Source of the DNA: Marinobacter sp.
GTDB lineage: Bacteria > Pseudomonadota > Gammaproteobacteria > Pseudomonadales > Oleiphilaceae
DNA length: 64,000 nt
Assembly: GCA_018402255.1 (NCBI GenBank)
Contig: JAGYIS010000004.1
Location: 62,001 to 126,000 of the forward strand
Reading direction: 5' to 3'
The notes beneath the pieces were generated by a model, which did no database searches, was not told where the DNA came from, and was given only the letters and a program-made list of their open reading frames with translations. Of this stretch, positions 57,025 to 64,000 are shown in pieces; the first letter of the stretch is position 1; the number at the start of each line of letters is the position of its first letter. A program made the position numbers and the translations under genes.

Positions 57025-58296
57025 TTACTGCTTGCTGTTCACAAACTCCGGATAAGCTTCCATGCCACACTCGGAGAGATCGACACCTTCGTATTCCTCT
57101 TCTTCGGATACCCGGATGCCCATGACGGCCTTGAGGATGCTCCAGACGATCAGGCTGGCAACGAATACCCAGATGAAGATGGTCAGGGCGCCGATGATCT
57201 GGCCGCTGAAAGTAGCGTCTGCGTTGGTGATCGGCACCAGCAGCAGGCCCAGCAGACCACACACACCGTGTGCAGAGATGGCACCGACAGGGTCATCAAT
57301 ACGCAGTTTGTCGAGAGTCACAATGCTCAGGACCACCAGCACACCACCGAGCGCGCCCCAGATGGTAGCGGTCAGCGCAGTAGGTGTAGACGGCTCAGCA
57401 GTGATGACAACCAGGCCTGCGATCGCACCGTTCAGGAGCATGGTCAGATCGGCTTTGCCAAACATCAGGCGAGCGGTGATCAGGGCGGCGATGGCGCCAC
57501 CAGCGGCAGCGGCGTTGGTGTTCAGGAAGACCATGGCGACCGCGTTCGCACTGCCAACATCGCCCAGTTTCAGAACAGAACCACCGTTGAAGCCGAACCA
57601 GCCCATCCACAGGATCAGGGTACCGAGCGCGGCCAGCGGCATGTTGGCACCGGGGAAGGCGCGGATTTCGCCATTCGGGCCATACTTGCCTTTACGAGCG
57701 CCAAGCAGCAGCACACCGGCGAGGGCAGCGGCAGCACCGGCCATGTGAACGATGCCAGAGCCAGCAAAGTCGCTAAAGCCCAGATCGCCAAGGTTGTACA
57801 TGCCGAAGACATCCGCACCGCCCCAGGTCCATGCGCCTTCCATCGGGTAGATGAAACCGGTCATGACCACTGCGAAGATCAGGAATGCCCACAACTTCAT
57901 ACGCTCAGCGACAGCACCAGAGACGATCGACATGGCGGTTGCCACAAAGACTGTCTGGAAGAAGAAGTCTGAGGCGCCAGAGTAGATGGAGTCACCTTCG
58001 AAGCCACCTTCACGGCCAGCGTACTCGCCCAGCACGGCAGGTACGTCAACCTCACCAATGCCCGACAGGAAGACAGTGCCGCCGTACATGATGGCGTAAC
58101 CGCAGATCATGTACATGGTGCAGGAGACTGCAAACAGGGACACGTTTTTGGTAAGGATTTCAGTGGTGTTCTTTGCGCGAACCAGTCCGGATTCCAGCAT
58201 GGCAAAGCCTGCCGCCATCCACATGACTAATGCGCCGCAAATCAGAAAATAAAAGGTATCTATAGCATACTGCAGGTGAAACAGTTCGGTATCCAT
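57025..58296 (-). CDS. amtB: Ammonium transporter
   Basis: 423 residues. Amt family with about 11 membrane helices; A-M-L-E-S-G-L-V-R-A-K-N and G-A-x-A-E-R-M-K are conserved. Conducts ammonium into the cytosol and is gated by GlnK. The ATG at 58296 has GGAGG at 7-base spacing; the frame upstream to 58314 lacks one. It follows glnK by 71 bp and should share its sigma-54 promoter. Confidence 0.94.
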   Translation of the reverse strand: MDTELFHLQYAIDTFYFLICGALVMWMAAGFAMLESGLVRAKNTTEILTKNVSLFAVSCTMYMICGYAIMYGGTVFLSGIGEVDVPAVLGEYAGREGGFEGDSIYSGASDFFFQTVFVATAMSIVSGAVAERMKLWAFLIFAVVMTGFIYPMEGAWTWGGADVFGMYNLGDLGFSDFAGSGIVHMAGAAAALAGVLLLGARKGKYGPNGEIRAFPGANMPLAALGTLILWMGWFGFNGGSVLKLGDVGSANAVAMVFLNTNAAAAGGAIAALITARLMFGKADLTMLLNGAIAGLVVITAEPSTPTALTATIWGALGGVLVVLSIVTLDKLRIDDPVGAISAHGVCGLLGLLLVPITNADATFSGQIIGALTIFIWVFVASLIVWSILKAVMGIRVSEEEEYEGVDLSECGMEAYPEFVNSKQ

Positions 58297-58367
58297 AGGA
58301 GGCCCTCCGCACAAGGCTCTTAGGTTATAAGTTTTTTGCGTTGGCTAATTGCCGCGTCAGTCTGTGA

Positions 58368-58787
<420 letters not shown>

Positions 58788-58817
58788 TCAATTGTGCGGA
58801 TTGCGTACGAGAGCTTT

Positions 58818-58833
58818 AGCATCGGGTGTGCCA
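58818..58833 (-). promoter_or_regulatory. Sigma-54 promoter for glnK-amtB
   Basis: On the minus strand TGGCACACCCGATGCT has GG and GC separated by 10 bases, as the -24/-12 elements require, and lies 112 bp before the glnK ATG. The predicted start of transcription is near 58807. It fits nitrogen-regulated expression through NtrC. Confidence 0.82.
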
Positions 58834-58875
58834 ACGCAAAAAAAATATTCAAAAACAACGTGTTACATATTGTCC

Positions 58876-58914
58876 GCGCCAGAATGGCGCAATAAGCTGC
58901 ACCATAATAGGGCG
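58876..58914 (-). promoter_or_regulatory. Two candidate NtrC binding sites
   Basis: GCGCCAGAATGGCGC (58876-58890) and GCACCATAATAGGGCGC (58899 on) both resemble the GCACC-N5-GGTGC NtrC consensus, with centres about 23 bp apart. They lie about 75 and 100 bp upstream of the predicted glnK transcription start, normal enhancer distances. The matches are imperfect, so this is likely but unproven. Confidence 0.55.
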
Positions 58915-59090
58915 CTGCGCCCGATCTTGTATCAAAACGGAGCATGGCCTGGCATCAGACCGACGCCATTATAATGCCGACCGGGCACAGTATGGCAGGG
59001 GCAGCGGTGTGATACACTCTTGCAACGCTTGATATCGGCATGGCCAATGGTCTGTTATTGCCGGGAAACTGATTTTTACCGAGGTGTCGC

Positions 59091-59342
59091 ATGAAAGGCC
59101 CACAAGATTTTTTTGCTCAGTTGCAGGGTCAGTTTGGCCAGTTTGTTCCGGATATGGCGCGGGCTGCCAAAGACGATTTTGAGGCTCAGGCCCGGGCAAC
59201 CGTGATGACGGTTCTGTCAAAACTGGAGTTGGTCACCCGCGAAGAATTCGATGCCCAGCAAGCGGTATTGATGAAAACCCGTGAAAAGGTTGAGGCTCTC
59301 GAAAAGCGCGTTGCCGATCTGGAGAAGCTGATCCAGTCGTGA
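59091..59342 (+). CDS. ubiK: Ubiquinone biosynthesis accessory factor UbiK
   Basis: 83 residues, family BMFP/YqiC. N-terminal P-Q-D-F-F-A-Q-L-Q-G-Q, then A-K-D-D-F-E-A-Q-A-R-A, and a C-terminal coiled coil (L-E-K-R-V-A-D-L-E-K-L). It organises the aerobic ubiquinone complex with UbiJ. Divergent from glnK and 72 bp before comM, the order seen in pseudomonads. Confidence 0.93.
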   Translation: MKGPQDFFAQLQGQFGQFVPDMARAAKDDFEAQARATVMTVLSKLELVTREEFDAQQAVLMKTREKVEALEKRVADLEKLIQS

Positions 59343-59414
59343 TTTGCTGATCGGGCCCGAGCGCAGGACGCGCATCCCGGGCCCCATACTGAAACATTGC
59401 CAAGGAAGGTTGTC

Positions 59415-60452
59415 ATGCTTGCTGTTGTCCATTCCCGCGCCATTATTGGCGTCTCCGCCCCCGCGGTTACCGTCGAGGTGCACCTGTCCGGTGGCTTGCC
59501 GGCCCTATCAATCGTTGGCTTGCCTGAAACCGGCGTACGAGAGAGCAAGGACCGGGTGCGCAGCGCCCTGCTGAACGCCGGTTTCGAGTTCCCCGCCCGT
59601 CGAATCACCATCAACCTGGCTCCAGCCGACCTGCCCAAAGAGGGCGGTCGTTTCGACTTGCCCATTGCCCTTGGCATTCTGGCTGCTTCCGGCCAGATTC
59701 CGGGCGAGAGCCTCAAAGACCTCGAGTTTATCGGTGAACTTTCGCTGGATGGGGCGCTGCGGTCGCTCAAAGGTGTGTTGCCTGCGGTGTTGGCGGCGCG
59801 CGAGGCAGGACGATCACTTTTGCTGCCCCAGGAAAATGCTGAAGAGGCTGCTCTGGCCAGTAATGGCGATGTGCTTGCGGCCAGCCACATTCTGACGGTG
59901 TGTGAGCATCTGTCCGGTCGGGCCCGACTGGTACCGCTTGAGCGGGGCGATTCCGGCGTTGACGCGGGCGCTGCCGCCGATGCAGCGGATCTGGCTGATG
60001 TGCGGGGCCAGCAAGTGCCTCGTCGGGCCCTGGAGGTGGCCGCCGCAGGCGCTCACAATCTGCTGTTTTTCGGCCCTCCGGGTACCGGCAAGAGCATGTT
60101 GGCCAGCCGATTGCCAGGCATTCTGCCGGCTCTCGACGATGCCGCTGCCATGGAAGTGGCCAGTGTGCACTCCGTGGCGGGATTGCCGCTCAAGGCCGGT
60201 GGCTGGCGCCAACCACCCTTTCGCGCACCCCATCATACCGCCTCGGCGGTGGCCCTGGTGGGTGGTGGCAGTAGCCCCAGACCAGGTGAGATCTCCCTGG
60301 CTCACAGGGGGGTGCTGTTCCTCGATGAACTGCCAGAGTTTGAGCGGCGGGTTCTGGAGGTGCTGCGGGAGCCCATGGAAACCGGCGAAATTGCCATCAG
60401 CCGCGCGGCCCGCCAGGTGACGTTTCCAGCTCGCTTTCAAAAGGAATCTTAA
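59415..60452 (+). pseudogene. comM: comM, 3'-truncated by inserted DNA
   Basis: 345 residues instead of about 500. The N-terminal ChlI/Lon-like domain and the AAA+ core are present (Walker A G-P-P-G-T-G-K-S, Walker [11 protein letters not shown]). The reading frame leaves the family after T-F-P-A-R-F-Q near 60440 and ends four codons later in foreign DNA. The zinc-binding C-P-C-G-Y region and the Mg-chelatase C-terminal domain are lost. Intact ComM is a branch-migration helicase needed for natural transformation. The ATG at 59415 has AAGGAAGG upstream. comM is a known insertion target for mobile elements in other genera. Confidence 0.92.
60438..60442. other. Junction of comM with AT-rich mobile DNA
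   Basis: Up to CGCTTTCAA the sequence matches the comM coding frame; from AAGGAATCTT on, composition drops in GC and coding potential is lost. This marks the left end of an inserted element. The other end is outside the window, so no direct repeat can be identified. Confidence 0.75.
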
Positions 60453-60636
60453 AGGTATGAATCCTTATGTAGGCATAGAATTTTGATGTGAGGTGACATC
60501 GAGCGTTGTTTTATCGTCCAGCTTTATCGAAAGGTGGGGAATCGACCTCTAATGTAAATGCGTCTCAGTAGCTTTCAGGATGGCTGTAGCGGTGCTTGCG
60601 AGTGAGGAGGTGGGGTAGGTGGGGGTATGCTAAGAA

Positions 60637-60665
60637 AGCGCCCATAAGAGGTCTGTCAGGGCGCT
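60637..60665 (-). terminator. Hairpin downstream of the YagK-like gene
   Basis: AGCGCCC (60637-60643) pairs with GGGCGCT (60659-60665), and on the minus strand the stem is followed by TTCTT. It is 9 bp after the stop of the leftward gene at 60675. The rest of 60453-60636 contains no gene that I can support. Confidence 0.6.
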
Positions 60666-60674
60666 GTAGGTGCT

Positions 60675-61238
60675 TTAGTTCAACCTAGCTGAACTGTAAG
60701 TCTGTGAAATAAATTCTTTTGAGTTAACCTTGGCAATATAGCTCAACCAATGGAAAAAGTAAGAAACACCTTTTTCGTCTCCAAGATTCACTCCAGAGGC
60801 ATACGTCTTTTCTTTGGCGGGTATAATCAAGTAGTTGTCCAGATAGCCCCTTTTCATTAAGTCTGAAAAAAAACAATGTAAGCTAAGTTTGGTGGCCTTC
60901 TTCCCGTCAATAACAATAGCCATATGTTGATGTGATCCGTCTTGATCAGGATCCAGCTCACTCACCTTGATCCAATATGGCTTGAAAGTGTTGGGCTTTT
61001 TTCTTCCAGCTTTAGTGTTCTTGAAGTATTTATTAATTTTATCAGTAACAATGCGGCCGTCAGTTGAATCATGAAGGCGATACCTAACGTGAAATCCTAT
61101 AGGTCTCGTATATTTATTTTTACTCACCTGTATCACTTCAAATAGCTTTGAAAGGATGGCGGCATAGCATGGATAATTAGTTTCACATTTTATCGGATAA
61201 CCCTTGTAAGTATCCTTATAGTACATCTTCTTTCTCAT
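60675..61238 (-). CDS. Inovirus Gp2/YagK-YfjJ-like replication protein
   Basis: 187 residues. His103-x-His105 in D-G-S-H-Q-H-M-A-I-V-I-D and Tyr167-x2-Lys170 in W-L-S-Y-I-A-K have the order and spacing of the two-His metal site and the nicking tyrosine of HUH rolling-circle initiators. The same pattern occurs in the inovirus Gp2/YagK-YfjJ family. About 70 residues precede the first motif, as in family members. AT-rich codon use differs from the core genome. A ribosome-like GAGG lies before the ATG. Replication activity is inferred from motifs only. Confidence 0.68.
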   Translation of the reverse strand: MRKKMYYKDTYKGYPIKCETNYPCYAAILSKLFEVIQVSKNKYTRPIGFHVRYRLHDSTDGRIVTDKINKYFKNTKAGRKKPNTFKPYWIKVSELDPDQDGSHQHMAIVIDGKKATKLSLHCFFSDLMKRGYLDNYLIIPAKEKTYASGVNLGDEKGVSYFFHWLSYIAKVNSKEFISQTYSSARLN

Positions 61239-61679
61239 CTTCTCTTCTCTCCTCTAGGGTAATTCAATCATCAGTTTCTCCTGATAAATGGTTGATAATC
61301 CGATTGTGGAATTCGCTGATACACGGCAATAGAGGTGTAACAAAGTCCACCAAATCGAATGCATAAAAACCCATTGAAAACAGTGGCTTGCGGCTTTAGA
61401 TTTCCAGGGTAGGCTGAAGCCCTTGGTAGGCAAGGGTTGTAGCGGGTAGGAGTTTTCTACAAGTGGTGCTATTTCAATAGGTTTTGCCTATGATATACTG
61501 GCTTCCATCTTCAGTCAAATATTGCTAACAAGAAAAGCTGTGAGAATCGGGGATAAATTTCTGAGGTAGCGGTGCTTAGCGAGGAGAGCAATGGGTTAGG
61601 ATAAAACGGTGGAAATTTAAAATATCCAACTTGCTTATCATCGTGACCCATTGCATCTATCACTCCTGGATTTTGAGTT
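61239..61679. other. Gene-free stretch of the mobile region
   Basis: No supported gene is seen in these 441 bp. A 6-bp inverted repeat (TTGTAG...CTACAA, spacer 14) occurs near 61438-61463, and GTAGCGGTGCTT near 61566 repeats a similar string near 60588. On the minus strand a 26-codon frame starting M-Q-W-V-T-M-I-S-K has AGGAG six bases upstream, but I cannot support it further. Part of the stretch could be a replication or transfer origin. Confidence 0.4.
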
Positions 61680-62096
61680 TTACGAACAACCATCCTTGCC
61701 ATAGGATTTGTCCGCAGAGAGAAACGCCTCTCGATCTATAACGTCATAAAGTTCTACGTCCATCGCAAAGCCAGCTTGGTCGGTCGCTGTACCTTTCTGA
61801 ACTAACCCGATATAACGGGCGCTATCGGCTAGAGTCCTTCCTCGATATAGCTCACCAGAAATCTGATTAACTGGTATGAGAAATGTCCAGCCGCGACCCT
61901 GGTATACCCCGATACCTTCAGTGACTTGAGTTAGTTCAATTTTGTGACCGATTTTTGACCAGCCGCTTGAGCTAGTGTTACACCAGCGGTTCGTGTCAAT
62001 CGCCTCTTCATATCTCGGGTTGTTCTCTGAAATAGCAGTGTTTGCAATAAAAAATTGGCTAAGAAAAACGAATGCGATGGTTGGGGCATGTTTCAT
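61680..62096 (-). CDS. Small exported protein of unknown function
   Basis: 138 residues with an N-terminal signal peptide (about 1-22, M-K-H-A-P-T-I-A-F-V-F-L) and two cysteines at about 39 and 137, near the two ends, which could form a disulfide. No family recognised. It lies 15 bp after the leftward exported-protein gene at 62112 and is probably co-transcribed with it. AT-rich, part of the mobile region. Confidence 0.7.
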   Translation of the reverse strand: MKHAPTIAFVFLSQFFIANTAISENNPRYEEAIDTNRWCNTSSSGWSKIGHKIELTQVTEGIGVYQGRGWTFLIPVNQISGELYRGRTLADSARYIGLVQKGTATDQAGFAMDVELYDVIDREAFLSADKSYGKDGCS

Positions 62097-62111
62097 TGAA
62101 AATTCCCAGTC

Positions 62112-62504
62112 TTATTTCAATTGGTCATCTGAGAACGTTTTTGAGCCGATCACAGCTCCTCCCATGTTTTCTTTGAATACGGTAGAGTTCCCATTGATTG
62201 TGTAGGTCACGATGCTATCTGCTGTTTTATCCCGCCAGCGTCCCCACTTTCCGTCCATCTTAGTCGCCCAAATCACGACGCCTGGTTTGGGAAACTTGCA
62301 TTTCATTTCCCATCTGGATCCATCCGCTGGCCTTGTGTAGGTAACGAAAGCCTCTTCTCCTTGCATGCTCCCTTCAATAATTGAAGGATCTTTATACATC
62401 ATGGTAGCGACAGCGCCTTTACATAAGCCTACTGTTGTGGGCTCTGCTACTGCGACAGAAGAAATCATTCCGACGCCAATCATCAACAGTATGGTTTTTC
62501 TCAT
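62112..62504 (-). CDS. Small exported protein of unknown function
   Basis: 130 residues. Signal peptide about 1-20 (M-R-K-T-I-L-L-M-I-G-V-G-M, cleavage near V-A-E). The mature part has Cys28 and Cys69 and the motif T-Y-T-R-P-A-D-G-S-R-W-E-M-K-C-K-F followed by a beta-rich region, which I recognise only as a hypothetical-protein pattern in mobile DNA. Divergent from the small exported-protein gene at 62586; the 80-bp gap holds a shared promoter region. Confidence 0.72.
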   Translation of the reverse strand: MRKTILLMIGVGMISSVAVAEPTTVGLCKGAVATMMYKDPSIIEGSMQGEEAFVTYTRPADGSRWEMKCKFPKPGVVIWATKMDGKWGRWRDKTADSIVTYTINGNSTVFKENMGGAVIGSKTFSDDQLK

Positions 62505-62585
62505 AGATGCTCCTTGTGCTAATCTAAATTCGTCGCCACGTGCTACAGTTAAGAGGTGTAACCCTCAGATATCAAGGAAAAGTTG

Positions 62586-62876
62586 ATGTTTCGATTGCTT
62601 GCTCTACTCGCAACCTCAATCTTCGCGAACGTTGCTACAGGCGCTGATTACGTGCTCAAGTCCGAAACTTTAGTTTGCGATACAGAGAAAACCTATCGCT
62701 CGCAGATCAGGCATTTGGTAGAGGGTAATCGTTCTTTGATCAAGGGTTGCGATGTCACGATGGGTGAAGCCTCCGTTAAGTTGGTAGATGCGAATGCTAC
62801 CACTCCGTCTAAAGTCGAGTTCACTTTAACAGGTCGTCAAGTTTGGGTCGGAAATAATGGTATTATTTCAAAATAG
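62586..62876 (+). CDS. Small exported protein of unknown function
   Basis: 96 residues from the ATG at 62586, with AAGGA about seven bases upstream. Signal peptide about 1-20 (M-F-R-L-L-A-L-L-A-T-S, cleavage near T-G-A). Two Cys residues in the mature part (V-C-D and G-C-D) may bridge. No family recognised. It lies between the divergent exported-protein gene and the convergent integrase gene. Confidence 0.68.
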   Translation: MFRLLALLATSIFANVATGADYVLKSETLVCDTEKTYRSQIRHLVEGNRSLIKGCDVTMGEASVKLVDANATTPSKVEFTLTGRQVWVGNNGIISK

Positions 62877-62930
62877 CGACTTTGAAGTTGGCTTTTCGGA
62901 AGCTGAATTTCCGACTGGTTTTTTGAGCTT

Positions 62931-63482
62931 CTAGAGTTCAAAGTCAGTGTAGGTGTCTTGAATGTCCTGTTTCTCAATTCCAATATAACGAAGAGTTACA
63001 GAAGGTGTAGAGTGGTTCAGAACTTTACAAATTTTTTCGATCTGAACACCCGCTTTGTACATCTGGAAGCCTCTAGTTTTCCGCATGCTGTGAGTGCCTA
63101 GAGGGATTTTGACTATTTCGCCTATCTCTTTAAACTTTCTTGCAACCGTTGAGCGATCTATAGGTTTGGTTATGGCTGATCTGTTCGCGATTGCTTGGAA
63201 AAGGTAGGTGTGGTCGGGGTAGCTTTGTATACGACGCCTTACAACTTCGAGTGCCTTTGAATTCAGCGTGATATGCCTAGTCTTTCCTGTCTTCGACTCT
63301 CTTAGGATTAACGTCTCAGACTTGAGATTTTCAATTTTGATAGCTAGCAAATCGGAAATCCGTAAAGCTGTGTTAATTCCGAAGATCCAAATATCACTGT
63401 AGATTTCCCCGCCATGCTTTTTGAGAAGGCTGGTAATAGTCTTGATATCATCTAATGATTTTACTGCTTCCACTTCGTTCAT
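62931..63482 (-). CDS. Compact tyrosine recombinase (integrase)
   Basis: 183 residues, almost only the catalytic domain. All catalytic residues are present: R41 (T-A-L-R-I-S-D), K64, H131-x2-R134 (H-S-M-R-K-T-R-G), H157 (L-N-H-S-T) and nucleophile Y166 (L-R-Y-I-G). No N-terminal core- or arm-binding domain is visible, which is typical for short integrases of phages and integrative elements. AT-rich codons. It is the likely driver of the insertion into comM, but the distance to the junction (about 2.5 kb) leaves this open. Confidence 0.9.
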   Translation of the reverse strand: MNEVEAVKSLDDIKTITSLLKKHGGEIYSDIWIFGINTALRISDLLAIKIENLKSETLILRESKTGKTRHITLNSKALEVVRRRIQSYPDHTYLFQAIANRSAITKPIDRSTVARKFKEIGEIVKIPLGTHSMRKTRGFQMYKAGVQIEKICKVLNHSTPSVTLRYIGIEKQDIQDTYTDFEL

Positions 63483-63496
63483 AGCACGAATCCTAA

Positions 63497-63603
63497 GTCA
63501 CAAAACGTGTTTGCATGCCATAATATGTGACATAGAAAGAGGTGTCAAGCCTAAGGTGCTTCTATCACTGATTTTGCTAGGTCACAAAATAACATTGTGT
63601 GAC
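63497..63603. promoter_or_regulatory. Repeated TGTGAC-type motifs upstream of the integrase
   Basis: Two inverted pairs of GTCACA/TGTGAC occur: 63497-63502 with 63526-63531, and 63581-63586 with 63598-63603. The first pair lies 15-50 bp upstream of the integrase start; the second lies between the integrase and the next gene. The flanking bases (TGTGACTTA, TGTGACATA) are also shared. They may be operators or arm-type sites for the integrase or a regulator. Confidence 0.5.
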
Positions 63604-64000
63604 TTAAGATCTTTGAGAGAGTTAATTAAAGCTTGGTCTGATGGAGCTTCAGACAAGATGCCCTCTCGATTGATTGCTATGAAGCTTTCTTGATAATCCC
63701 AGTCCTCAGAAGCAATTGAACCTAACTCTTCAACTGCTGCTGGCAAGCTAAGGTGTCGAGTAATATAACAGGCGTAATTTTGAGATCGTCTGAGCAATTC
63801 GTATTGAAGCGATGCTCCGCCAGCATCCACAGTAGCTATTGAACCGTTAAGGGTGATTCGATACCCAATTTCTTTGAGCGTTGCGTTGAGCATCACGGTG
63901 TCGTCAGTTACCTCAGTTAAGAAGTTGCTCAGAATTGGCCTAGTCTCTTGGTTGGCTAGGGCCTGTATTTCTGTATTCAGTTGATTTTCACTTTTCCTCA
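63582..64000 (-). CDS. Protein of unknown function, 5' end beyond the window edge
   Basis: The frame stays open from the stop at 63582 to the right edge, with no stop in the last 104 bases, so the gene probably continues outside. The visible 138 codons encode a hydrophilic N-terminal part (K-S-E-N-Q-L-N-T-E-I-Q), then T-L-K-E-I-G-Y-R-I-T-L and a C-terminal E-D-W-D-Y-Q-E-S-F. No signal, membrane segment or known family. An internal ATG at 63893 is possible but has no clear ribosome site. AT-rich like the other mobile genes. Confidence 0.55.
   Translation of the reverse strand, partial: RKSENQLNTEIQALANQETRPILSNFLTEVTDDTVMLNATLKEIGYRITLNGSIATVDAGGASLQYELLRRSQNYACYITRHLSLPAAVEELGSIASEDWDYQESFIAINREGILSEAPSDQALINSLKDLKSHNVIL

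Noticed and set aside
61511..61702. 63-codon leftward frame in the mobile region
   Set aside because: It overlaps the exported-protein gene and has no clear ribosome site at a good distance; a competing 26-codon frame with a better site is equally unsupported.
60438..64000. Tn7-like element in comM, by analogy with AbaR islands
   Set aside because: No TniA/TnsA-type transposase and no terminal TGT repeat are visible; a tyrosine recombinase is present instead.

Overview
The window looks like chromosomal DNA of a GC-rich marine gammaproteobacterium close to Marinobacter. This is inferred from protein resemblance and from gene order shared with Pseudomonas: trxA/ppx/rho/ubiD, argH-algZ-algR-hemCD, cyaA-lptM-lysA-dapF-DUF484-xerC, and glnK-amtB next to ubiK and comM. 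No rRNA, tRNA or CRISPR array was recognised.

Layout. 1-5.4 kb: a truncated Mip/FKBP lipoprotein gene, two small coupled genes, yheS, ppx and trxA. 5.5-8.0 kb: a molybdenum cofactor operon (moaB-moeA-moaD-moaE) between trxA and rho. 8.1-12.5 kb: rho, an intergenic region with two very large palindromes, ubiD and a ferredoxin-type flavin reductase. 12.6-18.6 kb: algZ-algR and hemC-hemD-hemX-hemY, all leftward. 18.7-22.9 kb: argH, then an orphan type VI lipase effector (Tle1-like) with a DUF2931 lipoprotein as likely immunity partner. 23-34 kb: a degenerate PAS-GGDEF-EAL protein, class I adenylate cyclase, then lptM-lysA-dapF-DUF484-xerC and an intact diguanylate cyclase. 34-43.8 kb: a frameshifted DUF2789 gene, a BvgS-like kinase, a PlpD-type secreted phospholipase, and regulators around a cardiolipin synthase. 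43.9-52.8 kb: a 30-residue gene with its own ribosome site and terminator, lipid and esterase metabolism genes, tcdA, a frameshifted acyl-CoA dehydrogenase, and an ECF sigma/ChrR pair. 53-59.3 kb: AraC regulator, speA, speE, amtB-glnK under a sigma-54 promoter, ubiK. 59.4-64 kb: comM cut off after about two thirds of its length, followed by AT-rich mobile DNA.

The mobile DNA carries a compact tyrosine recombinase, an inovirus Gp2/YagK-like protein with rolling-circle replication motifs, three small exported proteins of unknown function, and an unknown gene running off the right edge. It is the part of the window least like the rest in base composition and is the main accessory region.

The core genes cover heme, polyamine, lysine, ubiquinone and molybdopterin synthesis, second messengers (cAMP, c-di-GMP), nitrogen sensing and envelope lipids. 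Two genes, the DUF2789 gene and the acyl-CoA dehydrogenase, each contain what looks like one extra base. These are either recent pseudogenes or sequence errors.
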